A stretch of DNA of 64,000 nt from Granulicella aggregans (GTDB taxonomy: Bacteria > Acidobacteriota > Terriglobia > Terriglobales > Acidobacteriaceae): the NCBI RefSeq assembly GCF_014203275.1, contig NZ_JACHIP010000002.1, positions 620,001 through 684,000 on the forward strand. The letters are read 5' to 3'. Each line of letters opens with the position of its first letter. Within the stretch, counting starts at the first letter, position 1. Below are positions 18,724-25,885 of this stretch, piece by piece. The notes beneath the pieces are model-generated. The model was not told the origin of the DNA, did not search any database, and saw only the letters and a program-made list of their open reading frames with translations. A program made the position numbers and the translations under genes.

Positions 18724-20067
18724 ATGCCCGGCGCGTCTATGCTTAGACGACTGTTCGCATGGGTGTTCATGATCGACGAGCAAGTACTAGCGCGGCGCGA
18801 CAAGGTGGGCGGGCGTCGCTGGATGATTGCGTGGCTGCTGGGTCTGGGCGTGCTGGTCAACTACTTCGACCGGGTGAACCTGTCGGTATCGCATGCGGCT
18901 CTGAATGAGACGTTTGGGATCTCTGATGTGGTGTTTGGCTATCTTTCGAGCGCGTATAACCTGACCTACGCGATGTGCCAGTTGCCTGTTGGCTTGCTGT
19001 TGGACCGGTTCGGGGTACGGCGGGTGGGGCGCATCAGTACGCTGCTGTGGAGTCTGGCGTCGTTCGCTGCGGCGGCGACATCGAGCATAGCCGGATTCTT
19101 TGGGGCGCGGTTTTTGCTGGGCGTGGGCGAGGCTCCGACGTTTCCGGCGAATGCGAAGGCCATAGGGCTATGGTTTCCGGCGAAGGAGCGGAGCTTTGCT
19201 ACGTCGATCTTCGATGCGGCGGCGAAGTTCGCTTCGGCGATTGGCGTGCCGGTGATTGGCGTGCTGCTGGTGAAGGTGGGATGGCGGTGGAGCTTTGCGG
19301 CGACGGGGCTGGTGAGCCTGCTTTACTTCGGGATCTTCAGCAAGGTCTATCGCGATCCTGATGACGACGCGCGGCTGACGGAGGCGGAGCGCGAGTACAT
19401 CGCGGAGGCGGACGGGGTTCATCAAGAGGCCCATGCGGGGAGTGAGCGGGCTTCGCTTGGATACCTGATCCGGCAGAAGAAGGTGCTGGGGCTGGCGATT
19501 GGGTTTGGGGCTTACAACTACAGCTTTTACCTGCTGCTGACGTGGCTCCCGAGTTATCTTGCCTCGGCGCTGCATGTGGATCTGCTGCACTCGTTTCTGT
19601 ACACGGGCGTGCCTTGGCTGTTCGCGACGGTATGCGATCTGGGTGCCGGGCTTGCTTCCGATGCATTGATCCAGCGTGGGTGGGACGCGAGCCGGGTGCG
19701 AAAGACGATCCTGGTGGCGGGGACGGCGTTCGGACTGGGCATTCTTGGCGCGGCGCACGCGCACACGCCGGTGACAGCGCTGTTCTGGATCAGCATCTGC
19801 CTTGGCGGGCTGTCGGCGGCGGCGCCCATTGGCTGGTCGATCCCTTCGATGATCGCTCCGCGTGGCAGTGTGGGAACGGTGGGCGGGATCGTCAATTTTT
19901 CGAACCAGGTTTCAGGGATCGCAGCGCCGATTGTGACGGGGTATGTGTTGCTGGCGACGGGGTCGTATCTCTGGGTGTTTGGGATAGCGGCAATCTATCT
20001 GGCGATCGGAATTGCTAGCTACATTTTGTTGCTGGGGCGGATTGAGCCGGTTGCTGCGGAGGCTTGA
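18724..20067 (+). CDS. MFS transporter, anion:cation symporter (ACS) type
   Basis: Twelve-helix major facilitator of 447 aa. The early sequence NYFDRVNLSVS and GLLLDRFGVRR (loop 2-3 signature) place it in the ACS family, which takes up hexuronates, galactonate, glucarate, phthalate and similar organic anions by proton symport. GEAPTFPANAK and WFPAKERSFATS are further family hallmarks. The first in-frame ATG is used here; an ATG at 18769 would give a more typical short N-terminus. Neither has a clear SD. It lies next to sugar-oxidising enzymes, a PfkB kinase and a GntR-LacI regulator, which fits import of a sugar acid. The specific substrate is inference. Confidence 0.85.
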   Translation: MPGASMLRRLFAWVFMIDEQVLARRDKVGGRRWMIAWLLGLGVLVNYFDRVNLSVSHAALNETFGISDVVFGYLSSAYNLTYAMCQLPVGLLLDRFGVRRVGRISTLLWSLASFAAAATSSIAGFFGARFLLGVGEAPTFPANAKAIGLWFPAKERSFATSIFDAAAKFASAIGVPVIGVLLVKVGWRWSFAATGLVSLLYFGIFSKVYRDPDDDARLTEAEREYIAEADGVHQEAHAGSERASLGYLIRQKKVLGLAIGFGAYNYSFYLLLTWLPSYLASALHVDLLHSFLYTGVPWLFATVCDLGAGLASDALIQRGWDASRVRKTILVAGTAFGLGILGAAHAHTPVTALFWISICLGGLSAAAPIGWSIPSMIAPRGSVGTVGGIVNFSNQVSGIAAPIVTGYVLLATGSYLWVFGIAAIYLAIGIASYILLLGRIEPVAAEA

Positions 20068-20080
20068 CGACGGACAGTGC

Positions 20081-20149
20081 AAAAGCTAAATGCGGGGGGC
20101 TCTCGACTGCGCATCGCGATAGTGCCGCGATGCTTGGGTCGAGATGACG
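20081..20149. repeat. Intergenic repeat, copy 1
   Basis: About 70 bp starting AAAAGC, continuing AATGCGGGGGG and CTCTC, and ending TCGAGATGACG. A second, similar copy lies at 24374. The inner arms (GCATCGCG / CGCGATGC) are partly self-complementary. It resembles REP-type elements that end genes in high-GC genomes. Confidence 0.55.
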
Positions 20150-20199
20150 CTTTTATGAGGTGGGAACGGGGGCGGGTGACGTCTTGTTGATGTGGAACG

Positions 20200-21228
20200 T
20201 CATTTTGCGGGGAAGAGTTTTGTCTCTTTAGTGCGGGTGTTGGTGATGCTGAAGCTGCCGTCTTTTGAAGCTGTCAGTTCGATGGGATTGCCCGCGTCGG
20301 GGACTGTGCCTTGAAGGTTGGCCAGGTGATCGGCTGGGGCGTTCTTATCTGCGCTCTCCGCGGCGAAGTGGAGTTGGTAGAGAGCTTCGAGGCCGGGGGT
20401 GGAGTTCAGGGTGTCGAGCGTTCCCGGCGAGCCGCCTTTCTTCTCGCCGTTATCCATGATGGCGACGCGGGGATGAATGCCGTGGACCAGCGCGGGGCTG
20501 GAGCTCTGGTACCAGCCGTGGTGGGAGACGATGTAGATGTCTATGTTTCCGAGCTTGTTCATCGGGCACACCAGCTCCATCTCCTTGTCCCAGGTGAGGT
20601 CGCCGAGGTCGAGGAGTTTGAGCTTGCCGAAGTCGATCTCGATGCCGAGGGAGCGGGCGTTCTCCGTCTGGTCGGCGGCCTTGGTGGCCGAGGTCTTGCA
20701 GGCTTCGTTGGGCTGGCCCGCACCGGGGAGCGAGTGGGAGATCAGTTCGCCGTCAGCGCTGATGACGGTGGCGTGGAAGCCCTTGATGGGCAGCGTGTCG
20801 CCGGGCTTGAGGGTGAGATGTTTTAATTTGCCTGTGGCAAGGACCTTCTGGTACTCGGCGTAGTTGTGCTCGACGCCGGGAGTCAGTTCGCGGTTGGGGC
20901 CGTGGTCGATGAAGGTGCCGACCGGGATGCGGGCGACGAGCTGGGGGACGCCGCCGACGTGGTCGTCGTGGAAGTGGGTGATGAGGACGTAGTCGATCTT
21001 CGCGAGGCCGGCCTTCTTCGCCTCGGCGACGATGCGATCGGCGTCGCGGCCATTGTTGCCGGGCCAGCCTGTGTCGATGAGTAGAGACTCACCTGCGGGG
21101 GTGACGAAGAGTGTCGACTGGCCGCCTTCGACGTCCATGAAGTAGACGCGCAGCTTGCCAGAGGATTGTGCGTTGGCGAAGACGCCGCCGATTGCGAGGG
21201 CTACAGGAAGCACATTTTTTGAGAACAT
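20200..21228 (-). CDS. Exported metallo-beta-lactamase fold hydrolase
   Basis: MBL-fold enzyme of 342 aa with a signal peptide (VLPVALAIGGVFANA). The start at 21228 has AGGAGA upstream; the open frame extends further only by overlapping the SDR gene. The metal site is complete at H85-F-H87-D88-D89-H90 (THFHDDHVGG). Later ligand regions read DLGDLTWD and VSHHGW. The arrangement matches the ComEC C-terminal/MBL hydrolase group, often seen as secreted phosphodiesterase or lactonase. It ends an operon with the zinc dehydrogenase and SDR upstream, only 8 nt after the SDR stop. A sugar-lactone hydrolase role would fit the context but is inference. Confidence 0.8.
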   Translation of the reverse strand: MFSKNVLPVALAIGGVFANAQSSGKLRVYFMDVEGGQSTLFVTPAGESLLIDTGWPGNNGRDADRIVAEAKKAGLAKIDYVLITHFHDDHVGGVPQLVARIPVGTFIDHGPNRELTPGVEHNYAEYQKVLATGKLKHLTLKPGDTLPIKGFHATVISADGELISHSLPGAGQPNEACKTSATKAADQTENARSLGIEIDFGKLKLLDLGDLTWDKEMELVCPMNKLGNIDIYIVSHHGWYQSSSPALVHGIHPRVAIMDNGEKKGGSPGTLDTLNSTPGLEALYQLHFAAESADKNAPADHLANLQGTVPDAGNPIELTASKDGSFSITNTRTKETKLFPAK

Positions 21229-21236
21229 GATCTCTC

Positions 21237-22034
21237 CTAAGACTTGGAAGCTAGCTGGACGGTGGCGCGGGTTGCGCCGGTGGAGATGCCGCCATCGACG
21301 AGCAGGGTTTGGCCGGTGATGTAGCGGCTGGCCTCGGAGGCGAGGAAGACGACGGCACCGTCGAGGTCGTGGGGTTCGCCGGGACGCTTGAGCGGGATGC
21401 GATCGACGAGGTAGTCGACCCACTCCTGATTCTCGTAGAGGACCTTGTTCTGGGCGGTCTGGAACCAGCCGGGGGCGAGGCAGTTGACGGTGATGCCATC
21501 GCGTCCCCACTCGTCGGCGAGGCTCATGGTGAGCTGGCGGATGCCGCCGCGGCTGGCGGTGTAGGGCGCGAGGCCGGCGAAGCCGAAGACGCTGGTGACG
21601 GAGCCGATGTTCACGATGCGGCCGTAGCGGTGCGGGATCATCTGCTTCGCGATCTGCTGGGCTACGAAGAAGCTGCCGCGAAGGTTGGTTTCGAGGATGA
21701 GGTTGTAGTCATCCCAGGTGACATCGACGGCGGGCTTGCGGACGTTGCAGCCGGCGTTGTTGACGAGGATGTGGACCTGGCCGATCTGCTCGGCTGCGGC
21801 GGACATGGTGAGGATGCTTTCGTGATCGCGAACGTCGAGTTCGAGCGGATGGGCCTTGCGGCCGAGGGCTTCTATCTCCGTGACGAAGGGCGCCAGGTCA
21901 GCCTTCTTGCGGCTGGTGATGATGAGGTCTGCGCCGGCACGGGCGAGCGCGCGACCGAAGTATTGGCCGAGGCCGCGCGAGGCTCCGGTGATGAGGGCGA
22001 GCTGGCCGGTAAGGTCGAAGAGGTTCTCTGCCAC
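21237..22034 (-). CDS. SDR oxidoreductase, gluconate 5-dehydrogenase-like, with YxxxR active site
   Basis: Short-chain dehydrogenase of 265 aa. The cofactor motif is TGASRGLG, and ITSRKK after the second strand suggests NADP. The NNAG motif appears as VNNAGCNV. The catalytic Ser lies in GSVTSVFG. The catalytic Tyr is Y158, but the Lys four residues on is Arg162 (YTASRGG, codon CGC). The C-terminal VDGGISTG is normal, and the length matches gluconate 5-dehydrogenase and 2-deoxy-gluconate 3-dehydrogenase. It follows the zinc dehydrogenase with no gap, so it is part of a sugar-acid operon. Arg in place of the catalytic Lys usually lowers SDR activity, so the enzyme may be slow, altered or specialised. 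Confidence 0.85.
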   Translation of the reverse strand: MAENLFDLTGQLALITGASRGLGQYFGRALARAGADLIITSRKKADLAPFVTEIEALGRKAHPLELDVRDHESILTMSAAAEQIGQVHILVNNAGCNVRKPAVDVTWDDYNLILETNLRGSFFVAQQIAKQMIPHRYGRIVNIGSVTSVFGFAGLAPYTASRGGIRQLTMSLADEWGRDGITVNCLAPGWFQTAQNKVLYENQEWVDYLVDRIPLKRPGEPHDLDGAVVFLASEASRYITGQTLLVDGGISTGATRATVQLASKS

Positions 22035-23096
22035 TTAGGCCAACTCCGTCGCTTGGGGGCGGGGATCGAGAACGATCTTCATCAGGTTGGGTTCGCGGGA
22101 GTGCAGGCGCTCGAACCACTGCGGGCCATCCGCAAGCGGAGCGATCGCGGTGATTAACGGAGCGACCTTGATCTTGCCGGAGGCGATGAGGTCCATGGCG
22201 TCGGGGTACTCGCCTGCGGAGGCGCAGGAGCCCTGCAGGCGGATCTGGCGGGAGACGACCTTCTGCAGGGGCAGGTTGACCTGGGGCGAGATGTTGCCGA
22301 CGAGAACGACGGTGCCCCCTTTGCGGACGCAGTCGATGGCGGTGGAGATGGTCTCGTCGCGGCCGACTGCTTCGAGGACGATGTCGACGCCGCGGCCCTG
22401 GGTGCGCTTCAGGATCTCGGCGGTGAGGGTGGAGCCGGAGGCTAGGAAGGTGGCATCGGCGCGGAGGTCGGTGGCGAGGGAAAGGCGAGTTGCGTCGACA
22501 TCGGCGATGTAGACGCAGGCGGAGGCGTATCCCGTGGTGCGGGCGGCCTGGAGCAGAAGGAGGCCGATCATTCCTGCACCGATGACGAGGACGGTCTCGT
22601 CGCCCTTCATCTCAGAGACGGCGACGCCGTGAAGGGCGACGGAGACAGCTTCCAGCATGGCGGCATCGGGGAAGGAGAGTTCGTCGGGGAGGTGGTAGGC
22701 GACGCGCTCGGGGACGGTGAGGAACTCGGCGAAGGCACCGGCGCGGCGGTACTCGCCGCAGGAGACGCCGATGACCTGGCGGTCGTTGCAGAGGTTGACA
22801 TCTCCGGAGCGGCAGAAGTCGCAGACACCGCAGAAGACGGTGGAGTCGAAGGTTACGCGGTCGCCGGGGGTGTAGTTTTGGACTTCCGAACCGATGGCTA
22901 CGACGGTGCCTGCGGCTTCGTGGCCCATGACGATGGGCGGGATGCGGCGACCGGAGGAGCCGTCGTAGCCGTGGACGTCGCTGCCGCAGATGCCGCAGGC
23001 GGCGACCTGGATGAGGAGTTCATCGGGGCCGGGGATGGGCGCGGCGAGATCAGAGATTGCGAGCCGGTTGTATTCCGAGAGTAGTAGCGCCTTCAT
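22035..23096 (-). CDS. Zinc-dependent alcohol/polyol dehydrogenase (MDR family)
   Basis: Medium-chain dehydrogenase of 353 aa, closest in pattern to sorbitol, L-idonate, galactitol-1-phosphate and threonine dehydrogenases. The catalytic zinc ligands are seen in ACGICGSDVHG (Cys34/37 region) and GHEAAG (H59-E60). The structural zinc lobe has four Cys in FCGVCDFCRSGDVNLC. The Rossmann motif reads VIGAGMIGLLLL. It is the first gene of a minus-strand operon with the SDR and the MBL hydrolase. It is divergent from the PfkB kinase, so the 260-bp gap between them should carry both promoters. Oxidation of a polyol or sugar acid is likely. Confidence 0.88.
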   Translation of the reverse strand: MKALLLSEYNRLAISDLAAPIPGPDELLIQVAACGICGSDVHGYDGSSGRRIPPIVMGHEAAGTVVAIGSEVQNYTPGDRVTFDSTVFCGVCDFCRSGDVNLCNDRQVIGVSCGEYRRAGAFAEFLTVPERVAYHLPDELSFPDAAMLEAVSVALHGVAVSEMKGDETVLVIGAGMIGLLLLQAARTTGYASACVYIADVDATRLSLATDLRADATFLASGSTLTAEILKRTQGRGVDIVLEAVGRDETISTAIDCVRKGGTVVLVGNISPQVNLPLQKVVSRQIRLQGSCASAGEYPDAMDLIASGKIKVAPLITAIAPLADGPQWFERLHSREPNLMKIVLDPRPQATELA

Positions 23097-23146
23097 GCGT
23101 GGTGTTCCTCAGTTGTGGTGCATATGGCGGAGCGCGGGCCAGGATG

Positions 23147-23160
23147 TGCAACCGCTTACA
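23147..23160. promoter_or_regulatory. LacI-type operator-like palindrome in the divergent promoter region
   Basis: TGCAACCGCTTACA differs by two bases from the LacI-family ideal TGTAACCGGTTACA. It lies 50 nt upstream of the dehydrogenase start. Nearby, TTGT-N9-ACAA (23180-23196) is another loose inverted repeat that could serve a GntR-type HTH. Both are suggestions from pattern only. Confidence 0.35.
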
Positions 23161-23356
23161 GCAGACCATAAGAACAGTTTTGTGCTCGTTCGACAACCCA
23201 GACTCCCCACAAGAATGTGCCCGGGGGGCGTCGCCGGGGAAAGATATATGTCGAATCGCGGACAAGCCAAGGTTATCTGACATAACATTCTGCGAGAGAC
23301 GGGAGCGAGGAAGTGCGTTCCCAATCCAATGCCGCTTTCGGAACTCCGGAGAAGCC

Positions 23357-24331
23357 ATGTTGACGAGTCCTTCGTCCCCGCAGATCGCTATCGGGGAACT
23401 TCTTTGGGACATGCTGCCCTCCGGCCCTCGGCTTGGCGGGGCAACGACGAACTTTGCCGTGCTGTCTGCGCGGCTTGGCGAGTACTCCTCGCTGATCAGT
23501 TGCCTGGGGGATGACGGGTTGGGGCGGGAGGCCATGGGTCGCCTGGCTGCGCTGGCTCAGGATACGAGTCTCAGCCTGTCGGGCGTTCAGACCTCTGCCT
23601 CTCTGCCGACTGGAACGGTCTCAGTGACACTGGACGAGGAGGGACGACCGAAGTACGTCATCAACAGTCCGGTTGCCTGGGATGCTATCTCGCTGGTTCC
23701 TAGACTGATCGGGCTCGCAGGTACGGCGGCGGTGATCTACTTTGGCACGCTGGCACAGCGAGACGAGGTGTCGCGTGCTTCCATGCGGGCGGTGGTTGGC
23801 GCGGCGGGAACGGAGTGCACAAGGATGTGCGACCTGAACCTGCGGATACCGTTCTGTACCGAAGAGGTTTTGCGATGGAGCATCGCTCATGCGGATGTGT
23901 TGAAGGTGAGTGACGAAGAGCTTTCCGAGGTTGGGCAGATGCTGGGGAACGCTGTCATTTCGCGAGGGCTTCGAGCGGCGGTGGATTCGGAGACACTGTC
24001 CGAAGCGGCTATCGGGTGCGCTTCGGAGTTGCTGATGCTTGCGCCGCAGTGCAAGCTGGTGGCGATCACGCTGGGGCCATACGGGAGTCTGCTGATGGAT
24101 CGTCGTGGGAGCTTTCGGCACAGAGGATATGTCGTGAAGGTGGTGGATACGATTGGCGCGGGGGATGCGTTTACGGCTGGGCTGGTTCATGCGTACCTTC
24201 AGGGCGCGACCCTCGAGGGGATCAGTGCGGTGGCCAATCGCTGTGGGAGCTTCGTGGCGAGTCAGTCGGGGGCTACACCGAAGATTCCGGAAGAGCTGCG
24301 GGGAGAGATTGAGGAGATGGTGGGACGGTAG
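23357..24331 (+). CDS. PfkB family carbohydrate kinase (fructokinase-like)
   Basis: Ribokinase/PfkB-fold sugar kinase of 324 aa. The start at 23357 has GGAGA upstream and gives the usual N-terminal IAIGELLWDMLP. The first substrate signature is the Gly-rich GGATTNFAVLSARLG. The second signature DTIGAGDAFTAGL contains the catalytic base Asp270 and the anion hole. The ATP-site segment ITLGPYGSLL is present. It resembles fructokinases in length and in GELLWD. It is transcribed away from the polyol dehydrogenase operon, and the GntR-LacI regulator lies just downstream on the other strand. A product ketose would be phosphorylated here (inference). Confidence 0.88.
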   Translation: MLTSPSSPQIAIGELLWDMLPSGPRLGGATTNFAVLSARLGEYSSLISCLGDDGLGREAMGRLAALAQDTSLSLSGVQTSASLPTGTVSVTLDEEGRPKYVINSPVAWDAISLVPRLIGLAGTAAVIYFGTLAQRDEVSRASMRAVVGAAGTECTRMCDLNLRIPFCTEEVLRWSIAHADVLKVSDEELSEVGQMLGNAVISRGLRAAVDSETLSEAAIGCASELLMLAPQCKLVAITLGPYGSLLMDRRGSFRHRGYVVKVVDTIGAGDAFTAGLVHAYLQGATLEGISAVANRCGSFVASQSGATPKIPEELRGEIEEMVGR

Positions 24332-24373
24332 GGTTGTTCGTTAGGAGCGGTTCAGCGGAACCTGTACCGGCAC

Positions 24374-24436
24374 AAAAGCCAATGCGGGGGTCTCTCCACT
24401 CCCCTTCGCGATGCTCAGGGGTCCTGTCGAGATGAC
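24374..24436. repeat. Intergenic repeat, copy 2
   Basis: AAAAGCCAATGCGGGGGTCTCTC at the left end and TCGAGATGACG at the right match copy 1 at 20081-20149. The middle differs. It sits between the convergent kinase and regulator genes. Confidence 0.55.
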
Positions 24437-24527
24437 GGGTCTATTCACCAGTACAGAACATTGCGGACAGAACACCGGGCCGAGAAACAGCGAAGCGGAA
24501 TCGATACAAGGAAGATCGATCTCAGCT

Positions 24528-25733
24528 TTAGTTCATTGCGTTGCTGCATGTTGAAGCGCGCACTATCAAGTCGCAGCGGACGAGCACGTCTCTTACTGGC
24601 CGCAAGGGATTCTCTAGGCGATCAAGCATGACCGCCATGGCAACTGCGCCAATCTCCGCGCAGTTCTGTCGAACGGTGGTGAGTTGTGTGGGTAGCAGCT
24701 TCGCGTAGGCAACGTCATCGACCCCGGCCATCTTGATATCCTCAGGAATACGAATCCCCAGTGAGATTAGGGTCTGCATGAGGTGGGCGGCAGTGTAATC
24801 GTTTGCACAGACGATCGCATCAGGCCTCTCCCGGTCGAGCATCCTGCGGACCCAGGCGGGGTCTTCAAAGTCGCCCGAAATCGAGACGGGAGTAAGCCGC
24901 GAATCGAAGCTATAGAGGGCGTCGCGGTAGCCGGCGATGCGGGCATCTACGGTGTAAGCGGAGTTCGGGCGCGTGGCGAAGATGATCCTTCGGGCACCGG
25001 TTTCGAGCAGGTGATCGGTGAGCATTCTTCCGGCGCGGTGGTTGTCAATGCCAACGAGGTCGAAGTGCGATCGCTGCGGGTAGGGCTCGTAACAGCGGTC
25101 CAGGAGAACGACCGTTACCCCGGCTTCCTGGAGGCGCGTTGCGATGGTGCGGTTCACGTCGCCGCGGGTCTCGGTGAACTCGGCTGGAGCGAAGAAGACG
25201 CCGGCCACTTTCTGCGTAATGTATTGCTGGCAGAGCTGCTCTGCCGCGCGCTCGAGGTCTTTCTCCTGCCCGGTGGAGTGGCCCCAGGTGAGAGAGTGGA
25301 AGCGGGCTGCGGGCGAGCGCATGATGCCCTGGCAGATGGGCTCGAAGATGTCGGTGGTGCCGAGGTCGGGGATGAGGAGGCCGAACTGGAGCGAGTCCTG
25401 GCGGGCGGGTTTTTCTACGTAGGTGCCGGAGCCCGGGCGACGGGTGACGAGGTGCTCTCGCTGCAGGGTTTGGAAGGCGCGGGCGACGGTGATGCGGGAG
25501 GCCTGAAAGCGCTCGCACAGGACAGCTTCACTGGGCAGGCGTTCGCCTGGTTTGTAGACGCCGCTTTGGATCTCCGCCAGCAGCTGTTCGTAGATGGACC
25601 GATGGAGGGGACCTCCCGGCAAAGCGGTCTCCGCTGCAGCCGAATCTCGAATTGCGCCTGAGCGCGGCAATTTCCTCGAAGGAGACATGGAGCCTTTTCT
25701 ACCTGAGCAAGATGGCGTGCCGCCGATCGTCAT
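24528..25733 (-). CDS. GntR-LacI hybrid transcriptional regulator
   Basis: Regulator of 401 aa with a GntR winged HTH (about residues 40-112: YEQLLAEIQSGVYKPGERLPSE, then a Gly-Ser-Gly-Thr wing) fused to a LacI/periplasmic-binding-type effector domain (about residues 115-395). This is the AraR-like architecture, which responds to sugars. The end of the effector domain has the conserved IPEDIKMAGVDD. The start may be the ATG at 25688 rather than 25733; neither has a strong SD. Its position next to the kinase/dehydrogenase/transporter genes makes it the likely local sugar-responsive repressor. Confidence 0.88.
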   Translation of the reverse strand: MTIGGTPSCSGRKGSMSPSRKLPRSGAIRDSAAAETALPGGPLHRSIYEQLLAEIQSGVYKPGERLPSEAVLCERFQASRITVARAFQTLQREHLVTRRPGSGTYVEKPARQDSLQFGLLIPDLGTTDIFEPICQGIMRSPAARFHSLTWGHSTGQEKDLERAAEQLCQQYITQKVAGVFFAPAEFTETRGDVNRTIATRLQEAGVTVVLLDRCYEPYPQRSHFDLVGIDNHRAGRMLTDHLLETGARRIIFATRPNSAYTVDARIAGYRDALYSFDSRLTPVSISGDFEDPAWVRRMLDRERPDAIVCANDYTAAHLMQTLISLGIRIPEDIKMAGVDDVAYAKLLPTQLTTVRQNCAEIGAVAMAVMLDRLENPLRPVRDVLVRCDLIVRASTCSNAMN

Positions 25734-25885
25734 CGCGGACGATTTCCTGTAGATCCCGCAAAATCAGCCGAAGGAAGACAGATACGAAGTAGAACAGATT
25801 GCAGGGCAGAAGCCAAGAGTTTGTCTTAGCTAATTCGTTTAAGTTATCTATTTTTCGGATGGAAAAAGAGTTTAACTAGCCTTAT

